Shown: positions 8,560 to 17,644, counted from the first letter of the stretch. The stretch is 64,000 nucleotides of DNA from Bacillus sp. OxB-1 (GCF_000829195.1 NZ_AP013294.1:1685001-1749000); one strand, 5' to 3'. Translations and numbers: made by a program. The notes: a model not told the origin generated them from the sequence alone.

Positions 8560-9120
8560 TTAGCATTCCTCAGCGATTCGCGGATAGACAACCGTCCCAT
8601 TTCCCAATAATACTGGTGGAGCGCCCCATTTTCCCGGTTCATGCTGTTCTAATAAGGTCTGCCCTTTGGAGCCGTCCAGTATATGGGTCAACGTCCAGCC
8701 GTTCAACGTGAGCCAATTGCTAATCAGCAGGCGATGGCAGCGGGCAGGGTGGCGTTCAGAGCAACAGATGGCGGTCCGTTCAGTAGCCGCTTCTTCTTGC
8801 AACTGCCTCAACGCTGTCAGAAATTCCTCTTCCAGCATGTAGTCCGCATAATTATGGAAAGAGCGGTTGTTCCAGCCGGCATTCACAGTAGCATCCACAG
8901 TTTTTGATTTGTTTCGCCGTCCTCCGAGCTGTCGGTGATGTGCATAGGTGATTCCTTTTTCAGGAAGCCAGACCTGCATTTGATCCTGGCTGAATTGTGG
9001 GAATTTGCGGCTGCCCGGAAAGGCTCGCACGTCGACGAGCCGCTGTATTTTACTGTCCAGTAGCAGTTTCAGAAATTCCTCCTCCGAGTGTGTTGAATGG
9101 CCGATTGTGAAAAGTTCCAA
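8560..9120 (-). CDS. DUF488 family protein
   Basis: This 186-residue soluble protein of the DUF488 family has the family hallmarks TIGHSTHSEEEF near the N-terminus, VDVRAFPGSRKFPQFS at about 29-44, and CCSERHPARCHR near residue 120. The family has no firmly established biochemical function; the conserved Arg and Cys residues suggest an enzyme or nucleic-acid-related role. Translation starts at TTG (9120), set by an AAGGAG ribosome site 9 bp upstream on the minus strand. Its neighbours do not suggest a pathway. Confidence 0.88.
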   Translation of the reverse strand: MELFTIGHSTHSEEEFLKLLLDSKIQRLVDVRAFPGSRKFPQFSQDQMQVWLPEKGITYAHHRQLGGRRNKSKTVDATVNAGWNNRSFHNYADYMLEEEFLTALRQLQEEAATERTAICCSERHPARCHRLLISNWLTLNGWTLTHILDGSKGQTLLEQHEPGKWGAPPVLLGNGTVVYPRIAEEC

Positions 9121-9176
9121 AGTATATCACTCCTTCTCCTACCCATTCCCTTCCCAATAAACTCCAAATACCCCCC

Positions 9177-9821
9177 TTAAAAACCAAGCTTCGTCCGCAG
9201 TTCGCCCATATATTTCTGACTGACGGGCAATTCCGTTCCGTCCTTCAGCTGGACGATGAAATTGGAGGAGAAGTCCCTCGTTATCTTTCCTATAAAAGAA
9301 ATATTGACGATATAGGAACGGTGGATGCGCAGAAAGTTTTTCGGGAGCCGCATATGCAACTCTTTTAGCGTCCGGCTTGTGCTGTATTGCTTTTCCTGGG
9401 CGTAGAACCATGTCTTCTTCTGCATGCTTTCAATATGCGTAACGTGCTCGATGGCAATCGGGCACCATTCATCCTCCTGTTTCCCCGTTAAATATTGGTA
9501 TGCCTCCAAGACTTGATAATTGGGAGGCAGGATAATGATCAAGGCGCCTGGGGTTCCTTGGACATCGATCGGGTAACTGATGCCATAATAGGGGACGCCG
9601 AACCATGTATCATTCATCAAATCTTCCACTTTAACGCCTTTTTGAATCGTGCGGTCCGCCAAACTGCCGGGCTGAACCGCTTGCCCCTCTTTCAAAAGGA
9701 TGTCGTGAAGGCCGGCAGCATAGTAGATATACCGGTCGCCCGCCGCAATGGCAAGGGACGCATCCTTTGGAATCCAGTCTTTCAACAGTCCGGTGTATTG
9801 ATGCAACATCTCATTTTTCAT
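9177..9821 (-). CDS. LytTR-type DNA-binding regulator, divergent from aceA
   Basis: This 214-residue regulator has a C-terminal LytTR DNA-binding domain (about 115-210; motifs WFYAQEKQYSTSRTLKEL and FLRIHRSYIVNISFI). Its N-terminal domain of about 110 residues is not a response-regulator receiver, as it lacks the Asp phosphorylation pattern. That part reads like a small ligand-sensing domain (AGDRYIYYAAG, PYYGISYPIDVQG), perhaps PAS/GAF-like. The start at 9821 has an AAAGGGGAG ribosome site. It is transcribed away from isocitrate lyase across about 220 bp holding several short dyads, so control of aceA is a reasonable inference. The inducer is unknown. Confidence 0.8.
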   Translation of the reverse strand: MKNEMLHQYTGLLKDWIPKDASLAIAAGDRYIYYAAGLHDILLKEGQAVQPGSLADRTIQKGVKVEDLMNDTWFGVPYYGISYPIDVQGTPGALIIILPPNYQVLEAYQYLTGKQEDEWCPIAIEHVTHIESMQKKTWFYAQEKQYSTSRTLKELHMRLPKNFLRIHRSYIVNISFIGKITRDFSSNFIVQLKDGTELPVSQKYMGELRTKLGF

Positions 9822-9921
9822 CTCAAACTCCCCTTTTTAACATTTCTACTAATCTAAAAAAATACTTATTCATCAGGCTTATTTCCATTTCATCTTGAAT
9901 TTTACCTCATTCATCAAAATG

Positions 9922-9950
9922 TTGTGACTTTTAAAACATACTGTTATATA
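9922..9950 (+). promoter_or_regulatory. Sigma-A promoter candidate for aceA
   Basis: -35 TTGTGA (9922-9927), a 17-bp spacer and -10 TATATA (9945-9950) lie about 93 bp before the aceA start. Confidence 0.55.
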
Positions 9951-9985
9951 TTACTGTATAACAACTTCAACTGTTGTGAAACAGT
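9940..9985. promoter_or_regulatory. Dyad cluster upstream of aceA (operator candidates)
   Basis: Two perfect inverted repeats lie over and just after the -10 region: TGTTATA (9942-9948) with TATAACA (9957-9963), and ACTGTT (9970-9975) with AACAGT (9980-9985). ACTGTT/A also recurs as a direct repeat at 9940, 9953 and 9970. They are placed where a repressor or the neighbouring LytTR protein could act. The binding protein is inferred, not shown. Confidence 0.45.
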
Positions 9986-10042
9986 CCAAAAGAATTATTT
10001 TAATTCTGAATGAAGTCAACTATTTTGGAAGGCGGGATTGGA

Positions 10043-11326
10043 ATGTCAACAAGACAAGAACAAATTGCACAACTGGAGAAAAGCTGGGCGGAAGATAGCA
10101 GATGGAAAGGGATTAAGCGTAGCTACACAGCTGAAGATGTTGTGAAACTACGCGGATCTTTGCAAATTAGACATACACTGGCTGAAAAAGGTGCAGCTCG
10201 CCTATGGAAATCTCTTCACGAAGAAGATTTCATCAATGCACTTGGCGCACTGACAGGGAACCAAGCCGTTCAACAAGTCAAAGCAGGACTTCAAGCCATC
10301 TATCTAAGCGGATGGCAAGTGGCGGCAGATGCGAACCTCGCAGGCCATATGTATCCTGACCAAAGCCTTTACCCGGCAAACTCGGTGCCGGCTGTTGTAA
10401 AACGCATCAACCAAGCGCTTCAGCGTGCTGACCAAATCGATCACGCGGAAGGCCGCGAAGACGAGTTCGATTGGTTTGCTCCAATCGTAGCCGACATGGA
10501 AGCCGGTTTCGGTGGACCATTGAACGTTTTCGAATTGATGAAGGGCATGATCGAGGCGGGTGCTGCAGGAGTTCACTTGGAAGACCAACTCGCTTCCGAG
10601 AAGAAATGCGGTCACTTGGGCGGAAAAGTTCTTCTGCCTACACAAAACGCAATCCGCAATTTGACAGCTGCTCGTCTAGCTGCTGACGTTCTGGGTGTTG
10701 ACACTATCATCATCGCTCGTACGGATGCTGATGCTGCCGACATGGTAACAAGCGACATCGATCCGGCTGACAAAGAATTCATCACAGGAGAGCGCACGCC
10801 GGAAGGTTTCTTCAAAACGAACCCAGGCATCAAGCAAGCGATTGCTCGTGGACTCGCTTACGCAGAATATGCTGACCTTGTATGGTGTGAAACATCCCAC
10901 CCATCACTGGAAGAAGCGAAAGAATTCGCGGATGCTATCCATGCGAAGTTCCCAGGAAAAATGTTGGCTTATAACTGCTCGCCTTCATTCAACTGGAAAG
11001 CGAACTTGGATGATGAAACAATCGAGAAATACCAAGTTGAGCTTGGCAAAATGGGTTACAAGTTCCAATTCGTTACACTTGCAGGTTTCCACACATTGAA
11101 CCACAGTATGTTCGAATTGGCTCATGGCTATAAAACTCGCGGAATGGGTGCATACTCCGAGCTTCAACAAGCGGAATTCGACAACGAAGCAAAAGGATAC
11201 ACTGCAACACGTCACCAGCGTGAAGTGGGTACAGGATACTTCGACGAAGTGGCACAAGTCATTTCCGAAGGGAAGTCTTCGACAACAGCAATGGCAGGTT
11301 CTACTGAAACAGCACAATTCGTTTGA
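10043..11326 (+). CDS. aceA: Isocitrate lyase
   Basis: AceA cleaves isocitrate to glyoxylate and succinate in the glyoxylate shunt, allowing growth on acetate or fatty acids. The 427-residue product matches the usual length of Bacillales enzymes. The catalytic motif KKCGH is present ([10 protein letters not shown], near residue 191), along with the metal-site segment ADMEAGFGG and the NCSPSFNW motif. I chose the ATG at 10043 over an in-frame ATG at 10010 because GGAAGGCGGG lies just upstream of it and the family begins MSxRxEQ. No malate synthase is visible in the window. The adjacent LytTR gene may regulate it. Codons look optimised compared with its neighbours, which suggests high expression. 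Confidence 0.95.
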   Translation: MSTRQEQIAQLEKSWAEDSRWKGIKRSYTAEDVVKLRGSLQIRHTLAEKGAARLWKSLHEEDFINALGALTGNQAVQQVKAGLQAIYLSGWQVAADANLAGHMYPDQSLYPANSVPAVVKRINQALQRADQIDHAEGREDEFDWFAPIVADMEAGFGGPLNVFELMKGMIEAGAAGVHLEDQLASEKKCGHLGGKVLLPTQNAIRNLTAARLAADVLGVDTIIIARTDADAADMVTSDIDPADKEFITGERTPEGFFKTNPGIKQAIARGLAYAEYADLVWCETSHPSLEEAKEFADAIHAKFPGKMLAYNCSPSFNWKANLDDETIEKYQVELGKMGYKFQFVTLAGFHTLNHSMFELAHGYKTRGMGAYSELQQAEFDNEAKGYTATRHQREVGTGYFDEVAQVISEGKSSTTAMAGSTETAQFV

Positions 11327-11414
11327 TTTGGAAACAAAGGGAATCGGTGAGAAAACCTTCACCAGCTAGACAAAGTGCAGGGGTCATAAAATAAAAAAAT
11401 TGGAGGAGATCGTT

Positions 11415-11543
11415 ATGCACACAATGAAACCTGAGAAAGAATACTCGAAAAAGATTTGCCGGGAGTGCGGATGCGTAATTGTAGAGCAGGTCGAATCCTA
11501 TCTATATGAATGTGAACGTTGCATCGGCACGACTGAGCAGTGA
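11415..11543 (+). CDS. Small zinc-ribbon protein, YhfH-like (42 aa)
   Basis: A short frame begins at ATG 11415 behind a strong ribosome site (TTGGAGGAG). It encodes 42 residues with two Cys pairs, CRECG and CERC, spaced 15 residues apart: a minimal zinc ribbon. The pattern (K-x-C-x-x-C-G-x-x-I-V-E-Q then C-x-x-C) resembles the YhfH family found twice more in this window at 54.1-54.4 kb, though the N-terminal helix (IEFFKNLP) is missing here. Function is unknown. It lies between aceA and an aminotransferase gene, with a hairpin after it. Confidence 0.65.
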   Translation: MHTMKPEKEYSKKICRECGCVIVEQVESYLYECERCIGTTEQ

Positions 11544-11552
11544 GAGGAAACG

Positions 11553-11588
11553 GCTTTATTCTCCAAGGAGAGTAGGCCGTTTTTCTTT
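11553..11588 (+). terminator. Hairpin after the small zinc-ribbon gene
   Basis: The imperfect stem AAACGGC...GCCGTTTTT (start near 11549, end near 11586) with a T-run follows the stop codon. It probably ends the aceA-small-protein transcript. Confidence 0.6.
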
Positions 11589-11662
11589 ATTGTCGAACAG
11601 GGAAGGGATTCGACTTCCTTCTATTGAAATAGATATCACATTGATTTAAAGGGGGATGGAAG

Positions 11663-12829
11663 ATGCGTAACGAAGAAATGCTCCTCATTCCGGGACCGAC
11701 CCCGGTCGTGGATTCGATTTACGATGCGATGGCCAGCGAAACAAGAGGACACACCGATCCGCGGTTTGTCGCCATTTATAAAAAAGCGATTGAAAAGACA
11801 AGGAAGATGTTAAAAACGGACGGCGAGGTGTTCGTCATCTCCGGTTCCGGGACGATTGCGATGGAAATGGCGCTTGTCAATACGGTGGCAGCCGGAGAGA
11901 AGGTATTGATTGTCAGCCAAGGATATTTTGGCGATCGTTTCATTGCACTCGGAAAAGCGTTCGGCATTGAAGTCGATGTCATCCAGTCGGAATGGGGCCG
12001 GCAAGTCGATCCTGATGAAGTGGACCGGAAACTAGCAGCGGGTGGATATAAAGCGGTCACCTTGACGCATGCCGATACATCGACCGGCGTGGCCGCTGAC
12101 TTGGATGCACTCGTTCCGATCATCAAAAAACACGGGGCGCTCGTCATCTTGGATGGTGTTTGCGCCACTGCCGCTATGGACGAAGATATGAGCAAAACTT
12201 ACGGAAATCCGAATGCAAAAATCGACATCGTGCTAACCGGTTCGCAAAAAGCGATCGGAGTGCCACCGGGTCTCGCCATCGTGGCGTTCAATCAAACCGC
12301 TTTGGCAGCTCGGGAAAAACTGGAACGGGTGCCGGCATACTACTGCGATATTTACAATTGGTTGCCGATCATGCATGATCCGTCCAAATATTTCGCGACG
12401 CCTCCAGTGAACTTGATTTACGCATACGATGAAGGGATGCGTCTAGTTTTGGAAGAGGGGATGGAAAAGAGGGTCATCCGGCATACCGCCTTCGGAAAAG
12501 CGGTCCGTGCCGCGTTATCTGAGTACGACATGGCCGCGTTGGCCGATGAAGAAGCGGCTGCTTCGACATTGAGCTGCATCCTGTATCCGGAAGGGGTAGA
12601 CGACGCAGCCTTCCGGGCAGCCCTCGCGAAAAAAGGGGTCATCGTCGCCGGAGCACTCGCCCATCTAGGCGGCAAAGCATTCCGCATCGGCCATATGGGC
12701 AACACGACTGAAGCCATGCTTGGACAAGCGATCGAGAAAATTGGAGAAACCTTGATGGAACTTGGAGTCGAGGCGAATATCGAAAAAGCCGTCGCACGAT
12801 TTAAGAAAGAAGTATCCGTCACAGCATAA
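11663..12829 (+). CDS. Class V alanine/serine-glyoxylate aminotransferase family protein
   Basis: This PLP enzyme has 388 residues. The N-terminal MLLIPGPTPV and ETRGHTDPRF are typical of the alanine-glyoxylate / serine-glyoxylate (PucG-like) subfamily. GSGTIAMEMAL lies in the PLP phosphate site, and the Schiff-base lysine sits in TGSQKAIGVPPG (near residue 197). Such enzymes transfer an amino group to glyoxylate, giving glycine. Its position 330 bp after isocitrate lyase, which makes glyoxylate, fits that role but does not prove the amino donor. The ATG start has a GGGGGATGG ribosome site. Confidence 0.88.
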   Translation: MRNEEMLLIPGPTPVVDSIYDAMASETRGHTDPRFVAIYKKAIEKTRKMLKTDGEVFVISGSGTIAMEMALVNTVAAGEKVLIVSQGYFGDRFIALGKAFGIEVDVIQSEWGRQVDPDEVDRKLAAGGYKAVTLTHADTSTGVAADLDALVPIIKKHGALVILDGVCATAAMDEDMSKTYGNPNAKIDIVLTGSQKAIGVPPGLAIVAFNQTALAAREKLERVPAYYCDIYNWLPIMHDPSKYFATPPVNLIYAYDEGMRLVLEEGMEKRVIRHTAFGKAVRAALSEYDMAALADEEAAASTLSCILYPEGVDDAAFRAALAKKGVIVAGALAHLGGKAFRIGHMGNTTEAMLGQAIEKIGETLMELGVEANIEKAVARFKKEVSVTA

Positions 12830-12838
12830 GTCGAAAAT

Positions 12839-12869
12839 CAGCCTTCCCGGTATTGGGAGGCTGTTTTTT
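12839..12869 (+). terminator. Terminator after the aminotransferase gene
   Basis: The stem CAGCCTTCCC / GGGAGGCTG is followed by T6. Confidence 0.8.
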
Positions 12870-12904
12870 GCGGAGAAGAATGAAACTTGTAAAGCGGGAA
12901 ATGA

Positions 12905-13275
12905 ACGATTGACTCCATTTCAAAAAGTTTCAGTAGAATCTCCTAACATTTCACTCCTACCTCAAAACGTTTTTGCCACCTCTCAATACTTTTACCAAAC
13001 TCTCCAACGTTCGCCGGCCACCTCGTAACGTTTCAATCCATCCTCTCAACATAGCCAATAGACCTCTCAACAATCCGATCCAACTTCGAAACGTTCGGAA
13101 CCCCCCAACATTTTCACCGAACTTCTAAACGTTCTTGGGAAACCTCACAATGTTTCAATAAAACCTTGCAACCAATCCATCCCACCTCCAAACGTCTTTG
13201 CCACCTCCCAACATTGCCACCCAACTTCTAAATGTTTTTGAGAAACCTAACAATGTTTCATCCCCCCCTCGAAAC
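12905..13275 (+). repeat. 20-21-bp-phased motif array, family B, copy 1 (CTCNAAACGTT)
   Basis: An AACGTT-like core recurs at 12966, 12986, 13006, 13027, 13048, 13069 and 13090, then about 17 and 21 bp on, within a C/T-rich background (acctctcaacgtt, acttcgaaacgtt). The array fills the space between convergent genes (aminotransferase and SLH amidase). No coding signal is credible. Confidence 0.8.
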
Positions 13276-13313
13276 CAATCCATCCAACCGCCCAACCGCC
13301 CCCCATCACATAC

Positions 13314-13351
13314 AAAAAACCGGAAAGAATGACAGGCATTCTTCCCGGTTC
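13314..13351 (-). terminator. Terminator of the SLH amidase gene
   Basis: The stem AACCGGAAAGAATG / CATTCTTCCCGGTT (one bulge) is followed by T6 on the minus strand. Confidence 0.85.
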
Positions 13352-13357
13352 TATGAA

Positions 13358-15052
13358 TCATTCAGCAGAATAGTATTGGACAAGTCCTTGATAGATGGAT
13401 TCTGCGAAGATTTCAATATACTCATCGCTTGCTAGCTTGTTGAAGTCTTGTGAGTTGGAGATGAAGCCCAGCTCGACTAAAACTGCAGCGACGTTGTTGT
13501 TTCGGATGACGTAGAAGCGTTGGTCTTTCACGCCGCGGTCAGACATATTGGCCCGTTTTACGATATTGTTTTTAATCGCAGTGGCGAGCAGTTTACTTTC
13601 GGCCGAGTTTTCATTGACGGAGGAGTCGAAGTAGACTTCGGTTCCTTTCGCCGAACTCGATCCTGCCGAGTTGACATGGATGGAGACGAAAGCTTCGGCA
13701 TAATGTTTTTTCGCAAATTGTGTACGCTCTTCAAGTGATAGGAACTTGTCCGTCGAGCGTGTCATCAACACGTTGGCTCCCGCTTTTTTCAGCTTGCTTT
13801 CGACCAGTTTCGCAACTTTCAGGTTGACAGCCTTTTCGGTTAATCCATTTTTGGACGCGCCCGGGTCATGTGCTCCGTGGCCTGCGTCAATGACGATGAT
13901 CCGATCTTTCAGTGGATTGCCGGATGTGTTGATCAGTTTCAGATAAGATTTATGGACATAAGCCGTTTCGGAATTGAACTTGATTTTCGCCCAGTATCCA
14001 TCAATGGAAATGACTTCAACCTTTTGGCCGCGGTTCAGTTTTCCTACCGCTTTTGCTGTACCACTGGCAGCTGCCCGGACGTTCAGATTATTCACAGTCG
14101 CTTTACCGATCAGTTTGCCAGTGACTGCAGGAGGCTCGGGTTTAACCGGCTCAGTTGGCTTCGGATCTTCCGCCACATCGTTGTTCTCCGGTGCAGTCGG
14201 CGGCTTGGTTGTGCCTAGTTCAATGGTGTATCTTCCATTAACGTATCCTTCGCCTTGTTCGAGAAGGACGAGCAGCCAGTCGCCGGATTGCCCTACCACC
14301 TCTACGACAGCTCCGTCTTGAAGGCTGCCTAGAATGGCTCCGTTAACGGAAGGTTGGTTCCGTACATTCAACGTGTCGCCTTTTGTATCGACTTTGACAA
14401 AATAGGTTCTGGAGGTTTGCTCTGGCTGTTTAACGGGTAATTTATACTTATCATTGAGTCCGCGAGCGACAAACAGGGCAAATTGCTTCCGTGTCAAGTA
14501 ATGATTCGGCAAGAATTTCCCAGCGTCCCCTTGCGTGACACCGCCGTAATACAGACCGTTGATGCGTTCTGCATATGGATGACTGGCCATATCGGTCAAC
14601 ACCATCGGATGGTCAAGTGTGATCGGTTGGTTCAAGTTAAAGGCGACAGCCAAGGCGTAGCCCATTTCGTCGCGTTTCAATTTTTCGTTCGGCTTGAAAC
14701 GGTTGTCCGAACCGACTTTGAAATAACCGAGTGAGACGGCGCGGCTCGCATACTCATACTGTTCCGTACCCGGCTTTAAATCTTTGAATTGGATAGCCGG
14801 AGTCGGGATGTTTTGCTTTTTCGAAGCGATGACCAGCATTTTGGCGGCTTGTGCGCGTGTCAGGTTATCGCTTGGGTTGAACTTCGCAACCTTATTGATA
14901 ATGCCGAGATCTGCTATGTAATGGACCTCTTCAAAAGCTTCATCTTTGGCATTGATATCCGAAAATTTGAATTGTGCGGATGATTGGCCCGGGACGATGG
15001 ATAACAGAGTGAAGAGCATCAGGGACACTGCTGCCCACTTAAAAATTCTCAT
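13358..15052 (-). CDS. N-acetylmuramoyl-L-alanine amidase with SLH and SH3 domains
   Basis: This 564-residue wall hydrolase is predicted to cut the bond between muramic acid and the stem peptide. In order it has a signal peptide (1-26), three SLH domains (about 28-205), two SH3_3 domains (about 220-282 and 312-372) and a C-terminal Amidase_3 catalytic domain (about 384-560). The zinc site is visible: His in DAGHGAHDPG, Glu in LTEKAVNL and His in SIHVNS. The catalytic Glu lies in VELGFISN. The ATG start has an AAGGGAGG ribosome site. It is probably tethered to the wall through pyruvylated polymer made by CsaB. A 6-bp dyad (CATTCT/AGAATG, 15150-15166) lies about 100 bp upstream of the start and might be an operator. 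Confidence 0.93.
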   Translation of the reverse strand: MRIFKWAAVSLMLFTLLSIVPGQSSAQFKFSDINAKDEAFEEVHYIADLGIINKVAKFNPSDNLTRAQAAKMLVIASKKQNIPTPAIQFKDLKPGTEQYEYASRAVSLGYFKVGSDNRFKPNEKLKRDEMGYALAVAFNLNQPITLDHPMVLTDMASHPYAERINGLYYGGVTQGDAGKFLPNHYLTRKQFALFVARGLNDKYKLPVKQPEQTSRTYFVKVDTKGDTLNVRNQPSVNGAILGSLQDGAVVEVVGQSGDWLLVLLEQGEGYVNGRYTIELGTTKPPTAPENNDVAEDPKPTEPVKPEPPAVTGKLIGKATVNNLNVRAAASGTAKAVGKLNRGQKVEVISIDGYWAKIKFNSETAYVHKSYLKLINTSGNPLKDRIIVIDAGHGAHDPGASKNGLTEKAVNLKVAKLVESKLKKAGANVLMTRSTDKFLSLEERTQFAKKHYAEAFVSIHVNSAGSSSAKGTEVYFDSSVNENSAESKLLATAIKNNIVKRANMSDRGVKDQRFYVIRNNNVAAVLVELGFISNSQDFNKLASDEYIEIFAESIYQGLVQYYSAE

Positions 15053-15232
15053 TTTGTCCTCCCTTGTTTCTTCTAGGTTTCTACTAGAGTTCTAGGTTCA
15101 GTTTACCAATAATATCGTTCTATTTCTATAATAACATGTGACCATTTTGCATTCTTTTGTAGAATGATAGAGAATGGCGCCACTCTTGCATTCCTTAGAC
15201 TTCTGAACTTCTATCGGAGAGGCGTGGAATAT

Positions 15233-15272
15233 AAAAAACCGGATGCCCGTGGTAAGCGGAACATCCAGTTTT
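15233..15272 (-). terminator. Terminator of the NlpC/P60-SLH gene
   Basis: A stem of about 9 bp (AACCGGATG / CATCCAGTT), with a T-run on the minus strand, lies just past the stop codon. Confidence 0.7.
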
Positions 15273-15275
15273 GGG

Positions 15276-16175
15276 TCATTGTGCTTCAATTTTTTTCATG
15301 AACTTTTGGAGTTGCGCAGCCGTTACATTGTCATTCAGGCCGTAATTGCCATCGCCATAACCTGAAGTGACATTGTTGTGGGCGAGAGTATTGATATACT
15401 CCGTTGCCCAGTGGTCGCTTGGCACATCTTTGAAGTTGGCATCGGATGTACCTGCCATGTCGAATGTTTCGACAAGGACTTTTGCCATTTGTGCTCGAGT
15501 CAAGAGACCGTCCGGATTGAATTCCCCGTTGTTGCCCGAAAAAATACCAGCTTCCGCCACAGCTCTGATTGCGTCGGCTTGTGGGTGATCAGCTGGAACA
15601 TCTGAGAATACATCTTGTCCATCGGGGATAGGTAATCCGACTTCTTTGACAATCGTTTCAGCAATTTCAGCACGAGTTGCATATTTTACTTTTTTCACTG
15701 TATCGGCAGCTGCTACTACTTTTTCCGGAGTGAGGTCCGTCACTCGGCGAGCACCGATATAGCGCTTGCCCCAATAGTAAGGATCGTGAATGGATGAAAT
15801 CATGACCCCTTTACTAGTGGAAGCGTGGATGAAGTTGTTCGCTCCGATGTAGATGCCGACATGTGATACGCCGCGGCCGCTCGTATTGAAGAATACGAGA
15901 TCACCAGTTTGCAAAGCACTTTTCGCAACAGCTTTTCCCATATTATACTGTTGCCCAGTAGTGCGGGGCAGCGATTTGCCTTCTTTTTTGAATACATATT
16001 GGATAAACCCTGAGCAGTCGAAACCGGAAGTGGTTGTCCCTCCATAAGAATAAGGCACGCCTATATAGGATTTCGCAGTACTTACGAGCGAAGTCGTAGA
16101 ATTTGCGGAAGCCATCGATGGTAGCGACGATGAGATGATCAAACTTGCCATGACAAAAAACAACAATCGTTTCAT
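15276..16175 (-). CDS. NlpC/P60 endopeptidase with two SLH domains
   Basis: This secreted cell-wall D,L-endopeptidase of 299 residues has a signal peptide (1-25, ending near ASA). An NlpC/P60 domain spans about 30-150, with the catalytic Cys in GFDCSGF and His in VSHVGIYIG. Two SLH domains follow at about 170-295. I place the start at ATG 16175 because the signal peptide begins there; the frame extends upstream but lacks leader character. The G-rich ribosome site (AAAGGGG) is unusually far away, about 14 bp. A perfect match to the WalR consensus lies about 100 bp upstream, so growth-linked control by WalRK is likely. The next two genes on the plus strand diverge from it. Confidence 0.9.
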   Translation of the reverse strand: MKRLLFFVMASLIISSSLPSMASANSTTSLVSTAKSYIGVPYSYGGTTTSGFDCSGFIQYVFKKEGKSLPRTTGQQYNMGKAVAKSALQTGDLVFFNTSGRGVSHVGIYIGANNFIHASTSKGVMISSIHDPYYWGKRYIGARRVTDLTPEKVVAAADTVKKVKYATRAEIAETIVKEVGLPIPDGQDVFSDVPADHPQADAIRAVAEAGIFSGNNGEFNPDGLLTRAQMAKVLVETFDMAGTSDANFKDVPSDHWATEYINTLAHNNVTSGYGDGNYGLNDNVTAAQLQKFMKKIEAQ

Positions 16176-16270
16176 ACGGTTCTCAAATTCCCCTTTCGCA
16201 CATATACTTGCGATGTGCTTTATCTGAGAACATATTAGCATAGCAATACGGTCAAGTCGGTTACAGTTAC

Positions 16271-16287
16271 ATTACAAAACCATTACA
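16271..16287 (-). promoter_or_regulatory. WalR (YycF) binding-site candidate upstream of the NlpC/P60-SLH gene
   Basis: On the minus strand the sequence reads TGTAAT-GGTTT-TGTAAT, an exact match to the WalR consensus TGTWAH-N5-TGTWAH. Further TGTAAC half-sites (16261-16270 region) adjoin it. Confidence 0.7.
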
Positions 16288-16321
16288 AGGAACTATGCTA
16301 GAATTGAGAACATTATAATAT

Positions 16322-16366
16322 CGCCATCGACAGGGTGCCAAAAGCCTTGTAGGTGGCGTTTTTTAC
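16322..16366 (+). terminator. Orphan terminator-like hairpin in a divergent promoter region
   Basis: CGCCATCGACAGGG ... CCTTGTAGGTGGCG followed by T6 forms a good intrinsic terminator on the plus strand, yet no plus-strand gene ends upstream. A perfect TATAAT lies at 16314-16319. It could end a very short transcript or attenuate the glycosyltransferase gene that starts at 16538. Confidence 0.5.
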
Positions 16367-16471
16367 TGATGGAAAAAGAGTATAAAAGGTGGAGAAGAGT
16401 GCCGAAGGAAAGACGGTTATGAAAATACGAAGTTGCTAGATTCTACCGGAAAAGCGTTCCGTCCGGAAATA

Positions 16472-16480
16472 TGTTAAAAT
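16472..16480 (+). promoter_or_regulatory. Extended -10 promoter candidate for the glycosyltransferase gene
   Basis: TGTTAAAAT has the TGn extension and a TAAAAT -10 hexamer, about 58 bp before the start codon. Confidence 0.4.
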
Positions 16481-16537
16481 GATGCAATGTGTAATGCCAA
16501 TCTATTGGCAGCTCAAAAAAGATGGGATGAATGAATT

Positions 16538-17644
16538 ATGCAGAAAATTGTAGTATTCAGCAATATGTACCCGTCGTCCGACCATCCGACGTACGGCATT
16601 TTCGTCAAAAACCAGGTCGCTCTGCTGAAATCAGCGGGACTCGATGTCGCCGTCGTTGCCATCGAGGAGCCAGGGAAAGGGAAATTCAAAACGTTGCAAA
16701 AGTACGCCGGTTGGTTTTTCCGCTCGCTGGCCTATTTGCTGAAGCATAAAAAGAAGCTTTCTATGACGCATGCCCATTATGCCTTTCCGACAGGGCTCCT
16801 TTCATTGATCGGAAAGAAGTGGCTCGGCTTGCCCTTTGTCGTCACGGTGCACGGCGGGGATATCGATAAGATGGCCGCAAGAAGTGCACGCATCGCCAAA
16901 ATGACGAAATCGATTCTGCAACAAGCAGAAGCTGTCATTGTCGTCGGGGAAAAATTACGGACAGATGTCATCGGCAAGTTCGGCGTTCCGGAGAACCGCG
17001 TCCATCTGATTAGCATGGGCGTTGATACGGACGTATTCAAGCCGATTCTGAAACCGGAGGCGAAGGAGACGCTTGGATTCCCGAAGGACAAGCGCATCAT
17101 CCTGTTCGTCGGCAACGTCATCAGGGCGAAAGGATTGCTGGAACTCGCCGAGGCGTTCGGAAAGATAAAACCGGAATTTCCGAATACCGTGCTGTTCATT
17201 GCCGGTTCACAGAAGGATGAAAACTTTACAGCCGAGTTACGGCAATTCATTGAAACTCAATCGATTAAAGATGTCCAGTTCAAGGGCCCGCTGAGTCAGT
17301 CCGTATTGGCAAGATGGATGGCCGCCGCCGATGTGCTCGCATTGCCGTCGCATCATGAAGGGTTCGGCCTGGTCGCACTGGAAGCGATGGCTGCCGGGAC
17401 GACAGTAGTCGGAACGGATGTCGGAGGCCTTTCTTATCTATTGGCAAATCAAGCCGGGATTCTCGTGCAGCCGAAGCAGCCGGATTCGTTAGCGGATGGC
17501 TTGCGGAAAGCATTGGACCACAGTTCGGCACATATCGATGAAAACAAGATGAAAGAAACCGTCGAACTGCATTCATATGACAGGATCTTACATAATTTAT
17601 TTTCGATTTATGAAGCTGTCGGGAAGGATGGGACCCGTGAATAA
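16538..17644 (+). CDS. GT4-family glycosyltransferase
   Basis: This 368-residue cytoplasmic or membrane-associated GT-B glycosyltransferase has an N-terminal acceptor domain (Glyco_transf_4 type, with HAHYAFPTGLLS and VTVHGGDID) and a C-terminal nucleotide-sugar domain. The latter carries LFVGNVIRAKGL and the signature SHHEGFGLVALEAMAAG, in which Glu contacts the donor sugar. It probably adds a sugar to a lipid-linked wall glycan. The gene overlaps the following flippase-like gene by 8 bp, so the two are translationally coupled and may build and export the same lipid-linked product. Donor and acceptor cannot be read from the sequence. Confidence 0.88.
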   Translation: MQKIVVFSNMYPSSDHPTYGIFVKNQVALLKSAGLDVAVVAIEEPGKGKFKTLQKYAGWFFRSLAYLLKHKKKLSMTHAHYAFPTGLLSLIGKKWLGLPFVVTVHGGDIDKMAARSARIAKMTKSILQQAEAVIVVGEKLRTDVIGKFGVPENRVHLISMGVDTDVFKPILKPEAKETLGFPKDKRIILFVGNVIRAKGLLELAEAFGKIKPEFPNTVLFIAGSQKDENFTAELRQFIETQSIKDVQFKGPLSQSVLARWMAAADVLALPSHHEGFGLVALEAMAAGTTVVGTDVGGLSYLLANQAGILVQPKQPDSLADGLRKALDHSSAHIDENKMKETVELHSYDRILHNLFSIYEAVGKDGTRE

